A DNA stretch of 64,000 nucleotides from JAJRXR01 sp041987545 (GTDB lineage Bacteria > Planctomycetota > Phycisphaerae > Phycisphaerales > UBA1924). Under the pieces are notes generated by a model. That model worked only from the letters and a program-made list of their open reading frames with translations. It made no database searches and was not told where the DNA came from. Positions within the stretch are counted from its first letter, which is position 1, and each line of letters opens with the position of its first letter. The stretch covers positions 124,001 to 188,000 of the forward strand of contig JBHIWH010000003.1 of NCBI GenBank assembly GCA_041987545.1, read 5' to 3'. Shown piece by piece: positions 41,013 to 49,348 of the stretch. The position numbers and the translations under genes were made by a program.

Positions 41013-42446
41013 GTGCCCGACGACCCGGACGCCCCATTCGTTGACGACGAGGGCTTCGAGCCCGCCGACGCGCCCCCGCCCTGGGGGACCGAGGCGCGGG
41101 ACGAGCGTCTCGCGCGGCTGCTGCGCACCGCACGCGACCTGCCCCCCGTCCCCGGCGTGTACCTGATGAAGGACCACAAGGGCGTGGTCCTGTACGTGGG
41201 CAAGGCCTCGCGCTTGTGCGACCGCGTGTCCAGCTACTTCATCCCCTCGACCGACCTGGGGCCCAACAAGTCGCGGATGCTCGACGAGATCCACTCGTTC
41301 GACACCCTCCGGTGCGACGGGGACTGGGAGGCGGTGCTCGTCGAGAACCGCCTGATCAAGGACATCAAGCCGCGGTTCAACACGCTCGCGACCGACGACA
41401 AGAGCTTCCCCTACCTGGTCATCACCTCGGGCGAGGACTACCCGCGCGTGTTCGTCACGCGGAACCCGTCGGGCGTGCGCGCCGACGGCTCGGTGGACCT
41501 CATGGTCAAGAACGGGCGGATCTACGGGCCGTTCGTCTCCAGCGCCGCGCTGCGCGAGGCGGTGCAGGTCCTGCAGGGTGTGTTCCGGTTCCGCACGTGC
41601 TCGCTGGACATCGAGGCGGGCGATCCGAAGAACCGGCGCTTCCGCCCCTGCCTGCTGGCCGCCATCGATCGGTGCACGGCGCCCTGCAACGAGTCGATCT
41701 CCCCCGATGCGTATAGAGCCGACATCGAGCGGCTGGCGCGGTTCATCGGCTCGAAGCGATCAACGATGCTCCGCGAGATGCGGCGGGAGATGGAAGACGC
41801 CTCGGCGGCGATGGAGTTCGAGAAGGCGGCGACGCTGCGCGACCAGATCCGCGCGATCGAGAAGCTCGACGAGCGGGCCAGCCGCGGCGACAACTGGCAG
41901 CCAGAGCAGGAGATCGGGTATATCGAGCCGGCCAAGGCCCTGCGGGCGCTGCAGCGCGTGCTGGGCCTGGAGCGGCAGATCCGGTGCGTCGAGGGGATCG
42001 ACATCGCCCACCTGCAGGGGGGCGAGACGGTCGGCTCCAAGGTCTGCTTCATGGACGGGCGCCCGTTCCGCAACGAGTACCGGCGGTACCGGATCAAGAC
42101 CGTCGCCAACGACGACTACGCCGCCATCCGCGAGGTCGTCAGCCGCCGCTACCGCGAGGCCGGCGCCGGCGAGGCGCTCTACCCCGACGTCATCCTGATC
42201 GACGGCGGGCTGGGCCAGCTGCACGCGGCCCTCGAGGCCTTCGAGACGCTCGACGCCCAGCCGCCCATGGTCATCAGTCTGGCCAAGAAGGAAGAGCTGA
42301 TCTACGTCCAGCAGCGGGCCGAGCCGGTGCGGCTGGGGCGGAACAACCCGGGCCTGCGGCTGTGCCAGCAGGTCCGCGACGAGGCGCACCGCTTCGCGCA
42401 GCACTACCACCACGTGCTTCGACGGAAGAAGACGATCGGGGAGTGA
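41013..42446 (+). CDS. uvrC: UvrC-like excinuclease subunit lacking the C-terminal HhH domain
   Basis: A 477-residue UvrC: GIY-YIG nuclease domain with G-V-Y (48-50) and Y-V-G-K (61-64), a Cys-rich middle (FRTCSLDI, RPCLLAAIDRCTAPC), a UVR segment (about 248-283), and the RNase H-like 5'-incision domain from about 325 (EGIDIAHLQGGETVGS, V-I-L-I-D-G-G-L-G-Q-L, HHVLRRKKTIGE). It ends right after this domain; the tandem helix-hairpin-helix region of typical UvrC (about 600 residues) is missing and the stop is clean. This is not the Cho form, which lacks the RNase H-like domain. In nucleotide excision repair the HhH pair helps bind the damaged strand, so DNA engagement may differ here. Confidence 0.88.
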   Translation: MPDDPDAPFVDDEGFEPADAPPPWGTEARDERLARLLRTARDLPPVPGVYLMKDHKGVVLYVGKASRLCDRVSSYFIPSTDLGPNKSRMLDEIHSFDTLRCDGDWEAVLVENRLIKDIKPRFNTLATDDKSFPYLVITSGEDYPRVFVTRNPSGVRADGSVDLMVKNGRIYGPFVSSAALREAVQVLQGVFRFRTCSLDIEAGDPKNRRFRPCLLAAIDRCTAPCNESISPDAYRADIERLARFIGSKRSTMLREMRREMEDASAAMEFEKAATLRDQIRAIEKLDERASRGDNWQPEQEIGYIEPAKALRALQRVLGLERQIRCVEGIDIAHLQGGETVGSKVCFMDGRPFRNEYRRYRIKTVANDDYAAIREVVSRRYREAGAGEALYPDVILIDGGLGQLHAALEAFETLDAQPPMVISLAKKEELIYVQQRAEPVRLGRNNPGLRLCQQVRDEAHRFAQHYHHVLRRKKTIGE

Positions 42447-42455
42447 ACGCCCCGC

Positions 42456-43202
42456 TCAGGGGCAGCCCGCGCCGAACGCGTTCAGGAACGACACGACGTC
42501 GGAGAAGTCGAAGACGCCGAAGGGCGTTGCCGGGTCGCCCTCGGGCTCGCCGTCGGCGAACGCGGTGAGGAACGCGGCGATATCCGAGAAATCCAGCGTG
42601 CCCGCGGGGCCGGCCAGGTCGGCGGCGCACGTCACGTCGCGGATCCTGATCCGCGTCACCTCGCCCCACATGCCGGCGAGGTAGGGCGTGAGGGTGATCT
42701 GGCCGAGTTGCAGGTCCGGCGCCTGAACGTCCATCGGCGCCAGTGCGTCGCCGTCGATGATGGACGAGTCGAGCCGGACGTACGCGTGGACGGGGATGCC
42801 CTGAGCCGAGCCGCCGTGGATGACGATCTGGTCGAACAGCGGCCCGCCGAACTCGGACACATCGCCGAGGACGTGGATGGTCGGCGTCTCGGTGGGCAGG
42901 AACACCGGCCCGGCCTGCCCGTCGGCCGAGACGCCCTCGCCCACGAACTGGGCCCGCAGCGGCGTGTCGAACAGCGTGTCGCCCGCGACGGACATGTCGA
43001 TGCGGGCGGCGACGACGAGGGGGTCGCCGAGGCGCGCCTGCTCGAGCCCGGTCTCGCCCGGGTCTCCCTCCAGCTCGCTCGTGACGGTCCCGATCATGCG
43101 CACCTCGATGACGGGGCCGTCGCCGGCGAGGGCGGGCGCCGCGAGGGCGGCGAGGAAGGTGGTCGCGAGCGTGACGGCTGGGCGGCGGGTGCTGCGGCGC
43201 AT
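42456..43202 (-). CDS. Secreted protein with a GC-type dockerin-like tail
   Basis: A 248-residue secreted protein: Arg-rich signal peptide (MRRSTRRPAVTLATTFLAAL), a beta-rich ectodomain, and a C-terminal CAADLAGPAGTLDFSDIAAF ... FGVFDFSDVVSFLNAFGAGCP. The duplicated L/F-D-F-S-D-x-x-x-F-L-x-A-F unit with flanking Cys matches the Phycisphaerae GC-type dockerin-anchored proteins, a likely surface-attachment module. The start at 43202 has GGAG about seven bases upstream; an in-frame ATG at 43226 is the alternative. The function of the ectodomain is unknown. Confidence 0.8.
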   Translation of the reverse strand: MRRSTRRPAVTLATTFLAALAAPALAGDGPVIEVRMIGTVTSELEGDPGETGLEQARLGDPLVVAARIDMSVAGDTLFDTPLRAQFVGEGVSADGQAGPVFLPTETPTIHVLGDVSEFGGPLFDQIVIHGGSAQGIPVHAYVRLDSSIIDGDALAPMDVQAPDLQLGQITLTPYLAGMWGEVTRIRIRDVTCAADLAGPAGTLDFSDIAAFLTAFADGEPEGDPATPFGVFDFSDVVSFLNAFGAGCP

Positions 43203-43279
43203 GAGGGGTCTCCGGCTGGGGTTCATCTTCAGAGTACGGGCGGCGTTTCTCGCCCCGATCCATCTGTTCCGAGGGTCCG

Positions 43280-43285
43280 TAGACT
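43280..43285 (+). promoter_or_regulatory. -10 element of the TPR-sulfotransferase gene, leaderless type
   Basis: TAGACT, seven bases, ATG 43293; the same arrangement and hexamer as trpE. Confidence 0.5.
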
Positions 43286-43292
43286 CGCCCCC

Positions 43293-44759
43293 ATGGCTGC
43301 GGGAGGCTCCAGGCAGGCGTTGCAGGACCGGGCGGGCGCCGCGTTCGCGGCGGGCGCGTTCGCCAAGGCCGCCGAGCTGTACCGGCAGCTGCTGAAGTTC
43401 GAGCCCAGGAACGCGGGCGTGCACCTGAACCTGGGCAAGTCCCTGCTGGGCGCCGGGGACGCCGCGGGCGCGAAAAAGCACTTCCGCGAGGCGCTCAAAA
43501 CGCGGCCCGACGACCCGTCCGCCCTCGCCCAGCTGGCGACGTGCTACCGCGAGGAGGGCAAGCTCGAGGAGGCGATCAAGAGCGTTGATCGTGCGTTGCG
43601 GGCCAGCCCGGATCACACGGCGGCGCTCTGGTCCAAGGCGGATCTGCTCAGGCTTCGGGGCGAGTACGCCGAGGCGACCGAGTTGCTCCGGCCCCACGCC
43701 GAGAAGCCGGGCGCCGACCCGACGCTGGTGACGATCTTTGCCATGCTCGCCCGGCGGACCGACGGCGTGGAACGCTCGATCGAGCTGCTGCGGGGCGTGA
43801 CGCGGCGCCCGGGGCTGGCGCCGACGGTGCGCGCCCAGGCGCTGTTCCAGCTCGGCGAGATGCTCGACCGGGCGGGCGGGTACGACGAGGCCTGGGCGGC
43901 GTTCGCGGAGGCGAACGAGATCCGGCGCCGCCCGTGGGACGCCGAACGGTTCGCACGGGGCGTGGACGAGCTGATCGACGCCTGGTCGCGCGGGGCGGTC
44001 GAGTCCCTGCCGGTCTCGACGCTCGACACCGAGGTCCCGGTCTTCGTGGTCGGCATGCTCCGCTCGGGCACGACGCTGACCGAGCAGATCGTCTCAAGCC
44101 ACCCGGCCGTCGTCGCGGGGGGCGAGCTGCTGCACATGCGCGAGGCGGTCGAGGCGGTGCTGGGCCCGGGGTTGACGCTGGGCCCGGCCCTGGCCGAGGG
44201 GCGGGTGACCGAGTCCTCGCTGACGCGCGCGGGCCGCGCGTATCTGCGGAAGCTCCAGAAGCTCGGGCCCAAGGCGGCCAGGGTCACGGACAAGATGCCC
44301 TACAACTTCCAGTTCCTCGGCGTGATCGCGAGAATGCTGCCCAGGGCCCGCGTGATCCACTGCCGACGCAGCCCGCTGGACACGTGCCTGTCGTGCTACT
44401 TCCACGACTTCACCGGCTCGCACGAGTACTCGAGCGACCTGACGCGGCTGGGCGTGTACGCCCGCCAGTATCGGCGGCTGATGGAGCACTGGGGGCGGGT
44501 GCTCGACATCCCGATCTTCACGCTGGACTACGAGCAGCTCATCGCCGACCAGGAGCGGGTCTCGCGCGAGCTGATCGAGTTCCTGGGCCTGGGGTGGGAC
44601 GAGGCGTGCCTGCGGTTCCACGAGTCCGGGCGGGCGGCGGTGACGTGGAGCTCCGAGCAGGTCCGCGAGCCGATGTTCACCAGTTCGGCCGGGCGGCACT
44701 CGAACTACGAGAAGCACATCGGCCCGCTCCGCGAGGCGCTGGGCGACCTGGCCGGGTGA
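43293..44759 (+). CDS. TPR-sulfotransferase fusion protein
   Basis: A 488-residue protein in two parts. Residues about 5-225 are TPR-like helices (AAELYRQLLKFEPRNAGVHLNLGKSLLGAGD and similar 34-residue units). From about 245 is a sulfotransferase domain with the PAPS-binding loop F-V-V-G-M-L-R-S-G-T-T-L-T-E-Q, the 3'-phosphate site ARVIHCRRSPLDTCLSCYF, and a later LDYEQLIADQE. TPR-sulfotransferases are common in planctomycetes and other environmental bacteria; the acceptor (carbohydrate, lipid or protein) is unknown. Given that sulfated polysaccharides are frequent in planctomycete habitats, a surface-glycan role is possible but not shown. Confidence 0.88.
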   Translation: MAAGGSRQALQDRAGAAFAAGAFAKAAELYRQLLKFEPRNAGVHLNLGKSLLGAGDAAGAKKHFREALKTRPDDPSALAQLATCYREEGKLEEAIKSVDRALRASPDHTAALWSKADLLRLRGEYAEATELLRPHAEKPGADPTLVTIFAMLARRTDGVERSIELLRGVTRRPGLAPTVRAQALFQLGEMLDRAGGYDEAWAAFAEANEIRRRPWDAERFARGVDELIDAWSRGAVESLPVSTLDTEVPVFVVGMLRSGTTLTEQIVSSHPAVVAGGELLHMREAVEAVLGPGLTLGPALAEGRVTESSLTRAGRAYLRKLQKLGPKAARVTDKMPYNFQFLGVIARMLPRARVIHCRRSPLDTCLSCYFHDFTGSHEYSSDLTRLGVYARQYRRLMEHWGRVLDIPIFTLDYEQLIADQERVSRELIEFLGLGWDEACLRFHESGRAAVTWSSEQVREPMFTSSAGRHSNYEKHIGPLREALGDLAG

Positions 44760-44768
44760 GCCCCGGGT

Positions 44769-45896
44769 CTACCTGCCCGCGACGCCGCTGGCCATGGGGC
44801 GGAAGCGGACGACGTAGTAGGGGGGCGTGGACTCGTTGACGCCGTCGTTCAGGGGCGCCGACCTGTGCAGCGCGTTGCACGCGACGTAGACCCACCCGTC
44901 GCGGCCGAAGCTCATGGCGTCGGGCCAGCTCAGCTCGGCGCCGGCGAAGAGCAGCTCGTAGCTCCCGTCGGGCCTGGTCACGCCGATGCCCGACCCGTTG
45001 AGGTCGGAGATGTAGACGTTGCCGTCTGAGTCCATCGTGATCCCGTCGGAGACGGCCTTTCGGCCGTAGGGCTCGACGCGGGCGTAGAGGGAGGCGTCCG
45101 AGAGCGACTCGTCGAGCAGGTCGAGGGTGCGGACGCGGTACAGGGACTCGCCGTTCATCGCGCCGAAGTAGAGCCACTCGGAACGAGTATCGAGGGCGAT
45201 GGGGTTGAGCCCGATCATGGCGCCGAGCGTGCGGCCGTCGATCCGGGTGTTGGCGCCCGCCTCGGCCTCGACGCAGGGGCGGCCCTCCAGGACGCGTCGT
45301 GCCCGGCCGGTGTCCAGGTCCACGACGATCAGGGCCGCGGGCGAGCCGCCGCCGCCCATGTCCACAACGTACGCGGCGCCGTGGCGCCGATCGATCGCCA
45401 GGTCGTTGAGCATCGTCTCGCGCGAGACGGGGGGCAGGACGGGGATGACCCGCTCCAGCTCGTTCGCGTCCGTGTCCCAGCCGACGATCCTGGGCGTCAC
45501 GCCGGAGCGGCGCCCGTTGTCGAGCATCCAGAGCACGCCCCGCGAGTCGCAGGTGATGCCGAGCACCGCGTCCAGGCCCACGCCGGCCTCGTCGAGGTCG
45601 CCCTGCCAGTCGCCCGGCGGGTAGGGCTCGACGCGGGCGGCATGGGGGTCGTCGCCCACGACCACGCGCCCGACGCGGAAGTCATTGCGCAGGAACTGGT
45701 GCATGGAGACGAAGACGTCGCCCGACGGCGAGCAGGCGATGTTGCCGATGCCCTCGTCGACCGCGGCGTAGACCTCGTAGGTGGTGGGGGCGCCGTCGTC
45801 CCAGGGGCGGTGGCTCGGGGAGGTGCACGCGGTCAGGCCGGCGGCGAGGGCGGCCGCCGCGGCGATGGCGGCGGGGCGATGCAGTTCGGGATTCAT
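44769..45896 (-). CDS. Royal-jelly/yellow-like beta-propeller lipoprotein
   Basis: A 375-residue lipoprotein (signal with lipobox L-T-A-C). The mature part is a beta-propeller of the major royal jelly protein/yellow family: G-V-L-W-M-L-D-N-G, LNDLAIDRRHGAAYVVDMGG, Y-F-G-A-M-N-G-E-S-L-Y and DSDGNVYISDLNGSG. SMP-30/gluconolactonase-type folds are the nearest alternative. Start ATG 45896 follows GAGGAG. It is the last of four minus-strand genes (ClC, unknown, ZntB-type, this), 11 bases after the transporter gene. Substrate unknown; envelope-located by its lipid anchor. Confidence 0.82.
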   Translation of the reverse strand: MNPELHRPAAIAAAAALAAGLTACTSPSHRPWDDGAPTTYEVYAAVDEGIGNIACSPSGDVFVSMHQFLRNDFRVGRVVVGDDPHAARVEPYPPGDWQGDLDEAGVGLDAVLGITCDSRGVLWMLDNGRRSGVTPRIVGWDTDANELERVIPVLPPVSRETMLNDLAIDRRHGAAYVVDMGGGGSPAALIVVDLDTGRARRVLEGRPCVEAEAGANTRIDGRTLGAMIGLNPIALDTRSEWLYFGAMNGESLYRVRTLDLLDESLSDASLYARVEPYGRKAVSDGITMDSDGNVYISDLNGSGIGVTRPDGSYELLFAGAELSWPDAMSFGRDGWVYVACNALHRSAPLNDGVNESTPPYYVVRFRPMASGVAGR

Positions 45897-45907
45897 CGGC
45901 GCGCTCC

Positions 45908-46924
45908 TCACAGCAGTCGGAGCCATTTGAACGCAACGACCTCGGCCACCGCAAGGATGAACAGCGCGAGTGTCACAATCGCGAAGCCCCAAGGGCTGCC
46001 CGACAGGGGGACGCCGCCCACGTTGATGCCCAGCAGGCCCGTGATCAGGCCCAGTGGCAGGGCGACGGTCGCGACGATCGTGAGCATGTACAGCGTCCGG
46101 TTGATCCGGGCCTCCCGCCTGGCCCGCATTTCTTCTTGAGTCACCGAGGCACGGTCGCGGAGTTCCTCGAGGTCCTCGGCGATCCGGGCGACCTGCTCGC
46201 CGACGCCCCGCAGCTCCGCACGCTCGCGGGCCGTGATCAGGTCAGACGCCTCGAGGGCGATGCCCACGATCGCGTCGCGCTGCGGGACCAGGTGGCGCCG
46301 ATACGAGATCGCCTGGCGGCGGATGGTCGCGAGGATCTTGCGGTGCTCGGCGTTGTCGGCGTCCGAGTCAATCATCTCGTCCTCGACGCCGTCGAGCATC
46401 TCCTCGAGGTTGTCCACGCTGGGCGCCATGCGTGCCGCAAGGCCCGCGGCGACCGCGGTCAGGAACCCGCCCACGCTCGCCGGCGCCTTGCCCTCCTGGG
46501 CGCGCTTGCGGAGCTCCACGATCGTCTGGAACCGGTGGCTCCGGAGCGTGATGACGCGGGTCGGCTCGAGCCAGAGGCGGATGGCGATCATGTCGTCGGG
46601 CTCGGCGCCCGGGTTCATGTTCACGCCCCGCAGGATCACGAGCATCCCGTCGCCCACCGCCTGGAACCGCGGGCGCGTGCCGTCGGTCAGCAGCGCGTCA
46701 GCGACGATCGGGTCCAGGCCCGCGTGCTCGCGGATCCAGCTCTTGGTGTGGTCCCTGGTCCGGTCCAGGTGGATCCAGAGGGGGCGCCGCTCGTCGCCGC
46801 CGCTCAGGTCCTCCCACGTGCGGCGCCGCTCGTACAGGTCCTCGTGCGACCCGGGCAGGCGCGTGGCGAGCACGAGCCCCCCGTCGGGGTCGAACGGTGT
46901 GAACTCGGAGGGCGCGTCGGTCAT
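45908..46924 (-). CDS. CorA-superfamily metal transporter, ZntB type
   Basis: A 338-residue CorA-family protein: long cytoplasmic N-terminal domain with a helical stretch, then two C-terminal transmembrane helices. The pore motif before the second helix reads G-L-L-G-I-N-V-G-G-V-P: the G-x-N signature is G-I-N, followed by V-G-G-V-P as in ZntB, rather than the G-M-N of CorA. ZntB moves zinc (often proton-driven import). The extracellular loop has no acidic run. It is three bases from the upstream gene and is part of a four-gene operon with a ClC. A zinc role beside carbonic anhydrase, a zinc enzyme, is suggestive only. Confidence 0.87.
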   Translation of the reverse strand: MTDAPSEFTPFDPDGGLVLATRLPGSHEDLYERRRTWEDLSGGDERRPLWIHLDRTRDHTKSWIREHAGLDPIVADALLTDGTRPRFQAVGDGMLVILRGVNMNPGAEPDDMIAIRLWLEPTRVITLRSHRFQTIVELRKRAQEGKAPASVGGFLTAVAAGLAARMAPSVDNLEEMLDGVEDEMIDSDADNAEHRKILATIRRQAISYRRHLVPQRDAIVGIALEASDLITARERAELRGVGEQVARIAEDLEELRDRASVTQEEMRARREARINRTLYMLTIVATVALPLGLITGLLGINVGGVPLSGSPWGFAIVTLALFILAVAEVVAFKWLRLL

Positions 46925-46927
46925 GAC

Positions 46928-47470
46928 TCAGTCGTCCAGGTGCGGCGCCCAGGGCGTGCCGTCGGGGAGCAGTATCGTGCCGAGCAGCTGGTCGTACTCG
47001 GGTTCCGGATAATACTCGAAGTCACCGTTCGTATAGACGACGTATCCACCCGAGCTCTGACGTAACTCCGGGCTCTCGTAGAGCAGAACCTGGCCGCGGT
47101 CAGTTCCCACGCGCAATCCCGGCACGTACCAATACGCGTTCTCTGCCGAGTTTGCATGCAGCGGATAAAAAGCGGTCTCGCGCAGCCCGCACTCATCCAT
47201 CAGCAGCTGCTTCCAGCTCTCGGCGGAGCGGGGATAGGCGCCATCGTGCCGAGCCGCGTATGCGCGGAGCGCGTGCGCGATCTCCAGTTGATTCTCGAGG
47301 ATCCTGCTCGCTCGGTGGGCACGCTCAGCGTCGGCGAAGAGATAGGGTCTGGTCAACCACCCGATCACGACGCACACGACGATGCCCGCGAACAGAACGG
47401 ACAATCGTTTCATCTGTCGCGCCGGGCGCATCGTTGCCGTCTTCGGTCGGGATTGCCTGCTTTCGGGCAT
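46928..47470 (-). CDS. Single-helix membrane protein of unknown function, low GC
   Basis: A 180-residue protein: basic N-terminus, one transmembrane helix (about 21-41), then a helix and a beta domain (RILENQLEIAHALRAYAARHDGAYPRS, then YWYVPGLRVGTDRGQVLLYESPEL). Pseudopilin-like traits are faint: the AHALRAYAARHDGAYP stretch recalls the post-helix part of GspG-type proteins, but the prepilin cut site is absent. GC in this gene is clearly lower than in its neighbours (about 53% in one 60-base line), so it may be recently acquired. It is 7 bases after clcA's stop and 3 bases before the ZntB-type start. Confidence 0.6.
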   Translation of the reverse strand: MPESRQSRPKTATMRPARQMKRLSVLFAGIVVCVVIGWLTRPYLFADAERAHRASRILENQLEIAHALRAYAARHDGAYPRSAESWKQLLMDECGLRETAFYPLHANSAENAYWYVPGLRVGTDRGQVLLYESPELRQSSGGYVVYTNGDFEYYPEPEYDQLLGTILLPDGTPWAPHLDD

Positions 47471-47477
47471 CGGATCC

Positions 47478-49298
47478 TCAGCTCTCTTCCAGCGCCCGCT
47501 GGTACCGGGCCATCACGCTCGAGCGCGACACCAGACCCATCGGGCGCCCGGGCTCGTGGTCGTGCATCAGGCACAGGCTCGCCACGTCGTGCCGGGCGAA
47601 CTTGTCGAGCACCGTGTCCAGCGTCTCGTCCGGGTGGATCGTCGCCAGGTCGGTCCGCATCAGCTCCGCGACCAGCAGCAGCGGGATCGCCTCCCGGTCG
47701 ATCAACGCCGTCCGCATGTCCGCGCCCGTGACCATGCCGATGTACTTCCCGTCGTGGTCCACGACGACGAAGTCGGGCACGTTGTGGTGCGCGTGCAGCG
47801 TGATCAGCTTGGAGAGCGGGTCCGAGGCGTACACGGGCTCGGGCGGCAGGGGCGTGACCTGCACGCTCAGCACGGGGACGCGTCTGAGCAATGTCAAGTC
47901 ACGGCCCGTGCCGATCAGGATGCCGGCCCGGCGGAGGCGGCTGGTGTAGATCGAGTCGGGCATGAGCCGCCGGGCGACCATCGTCGAGACGATCGCCGCG
48001 AGCATGATCGGGGCCAGGACGTAGGGCTCGCGCGTCAGCTCGAAGAGGAGCAGGATCGCGGTCAGCGGGGCGAACGTCGTCCCCGCGACGACGGCGGCCA
48101 TGCCGACCAGGGCGTAGCTGGCGGGGCTGGAGGCCTCGGAGATGAGACCGAGCCGCTCGAGCGCGACGCCGAAGACCCCGCCCGTCGTCGCGCCGAGGAA
48201 CAGGCTGGGCGCGAAGACGCCGCCCGACCCGCCCGAGCCGAGCGTCAGGACGGTGCCCAGGGCCTTGTAGGCCAGCAGAAGGACGAGGATGAGCATGCCC
48301 GCGTGCAGCGCCCCGCCGCCCCCGGTGTACGTGTCGGGCTCGATGAGCCAGCGGATGGTCTCGTACCCGTTGCCGAAGAACGCGGGCGTCTGGCCGGCGG
48401 TGCCGGTGACGTCGATGAAGGCGATCCCGAGCATGCCCAGCAGCAGGGCGCCGACGACGGGCTTGGCGATCGGGTGGATCCTCAGGCCCGCGAAGAAGTC
48501 CTCGATGGCGTGCAGCAGGTGCGTGAAGGCGACGCCGACGATCGCGCACACGAGCCCGAGGACGACGTAGCCGGGCAGCTCGCCGGGCGTGAAGACGTAG
48601 CGCGTCCGGTCGAAGAGCTCGGCGGCGAAGATCGCCTCGTTCTGCCCGTGGTAGACCTGGGCGATCGCGGTCGAGAAGACCGCCGCGATCACGATGGGCG
48701 TGAACGTCTTGAGCGAGAAATCCCGGAGGAGGATCTCGAGGGCGAAGAAGACGCCGGCGATGGGCGCGTTGAAGATGGCCGCGATGCCGGCCGCCGCCCC
48801 GCAGGCGACGAGCGTGCCCATGTGCTCCTTGCTCACGCCCAGGCGGCGCCCGATCGCCGAGCCGGTGGTGGAGCCGATCTGGATGATGGGTCCCTCGGCG
48901 CCGGCCGACCCGCCCGAGCCGACGGTGCTGATCGAGGCCAGGACCTTGACGACCCCGATTTTGGTGGGGATGCGCCCCTTCTTGCGGATGAGCGCGTCGA
49001 GAACCTGCGGCACGCCGTGCCCCCGGGCCTCGGAGGCGAACAGGTGCACGAGCGTCCCGGTGACAAGCGCGCCGGCCATCGGGATCAGGGGCAGGGTCCA
49101 GAGGGGCCAGCGCCCGCGGGTGTCGCCGGCGGCGTGCTCGACCCATTCGAGGGCCTCGGCGAACCCGATCGCGCCCAGCCCGGTGACCGCGCCGACGAGG
49201 GCGCCCAAGACCGTCAGGTGCCAGTCCGGGCGCAGGCCGAGCTTGTGGATGGCCCACTCGGAGACTCGCTTCAGGCGGCGGAAGACGGGGTTGCTCAT
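47478..49298 (-). CDS. ClC chloride channel/transporter with CBS domains
   Basis: A 606-residue ClC: about 11-12 helices, then two C-terminal CBS units (about 485-600). Selectivity motifs: G-S-G-G-S-A-G-A-E-G-P (GSGxP and GxEGP, with the gating Glu) and G-S-G-G-S-G-G-V-F-A-P (GxFxP). At the internal proton-glutamate position (FNAPIAGVFFALEIL), the residue after the Glu is Ile rather than the Glu203 of E. coli ClC, so proton coupling may be changed or it may work as a channel. CBS domains usually bind adenine nucleotides. TATAGT (49310-49315) lies 11 bases before the ATG. First gene of a tight operon with the three genes downstream. Confidence 0.9.
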   Translation of the reverse strand: MSNPVFRRLKRVSEWAIHKLGLRPDWHLTVLGALVGAVTGLGAIGFAEALEWVEHAAGDTRGRWPLWTLPLIPMAGALVTGTLVHLFASEARGHGVPQVLDALIRKKGRIPTKIGVVKVLASISTVGSGGSAGAEGPIIQIGSTTGSAIGRRLGVSKEHMGTLVACGAAAGIAAIFNAPIAGVFFALEILLRDFSLKTFTPIVIAAVFSTAIAQVYHGQNEAIFAAELFDRTRYVFTPGELPGYVVLGLVCAIVGVAFTHLLHAIEDFFAGLRIHPIAKPVVGALLLGMLGIAFIDVTGTAGQTPAFFGNGYETIRWLIEPDTYTGGGGALHAGMLILVLLLAYKALGTVLTLGSGGSGGVFAPSLFLGATTGGVFGVALERLGLISEASSPASYALVGMAAVVAGTTFAPLTAILLLFELTREPYVLAPIMLAAIVSTMVARRLMPDSIYTSRLRRAGILIGTGRDLTLLRRVPVLSVQVTPLPPEPVYASDPLSKLITLHAHHNVPDFVVVDHDGKYIGMVTGADMRTALIDREAIPLLLVAELMRTDLATIHPDETLDTVLDKFARHDVASLCLMHDHEPGRPMGLVSRSSVMARYQRALEES

Positions 49299-49348
49299 CG
49301 CGCGCGGGGACTATACCGCCGCAGATCGGGCCTCCCCGGGCGCCGGGC

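Noticed and set aside
41013..42446. Cho (UvrC homologue) instead of UvrC
   Set aside because: Cho lacks the RNase H-like C-terminal domain, which is present here.
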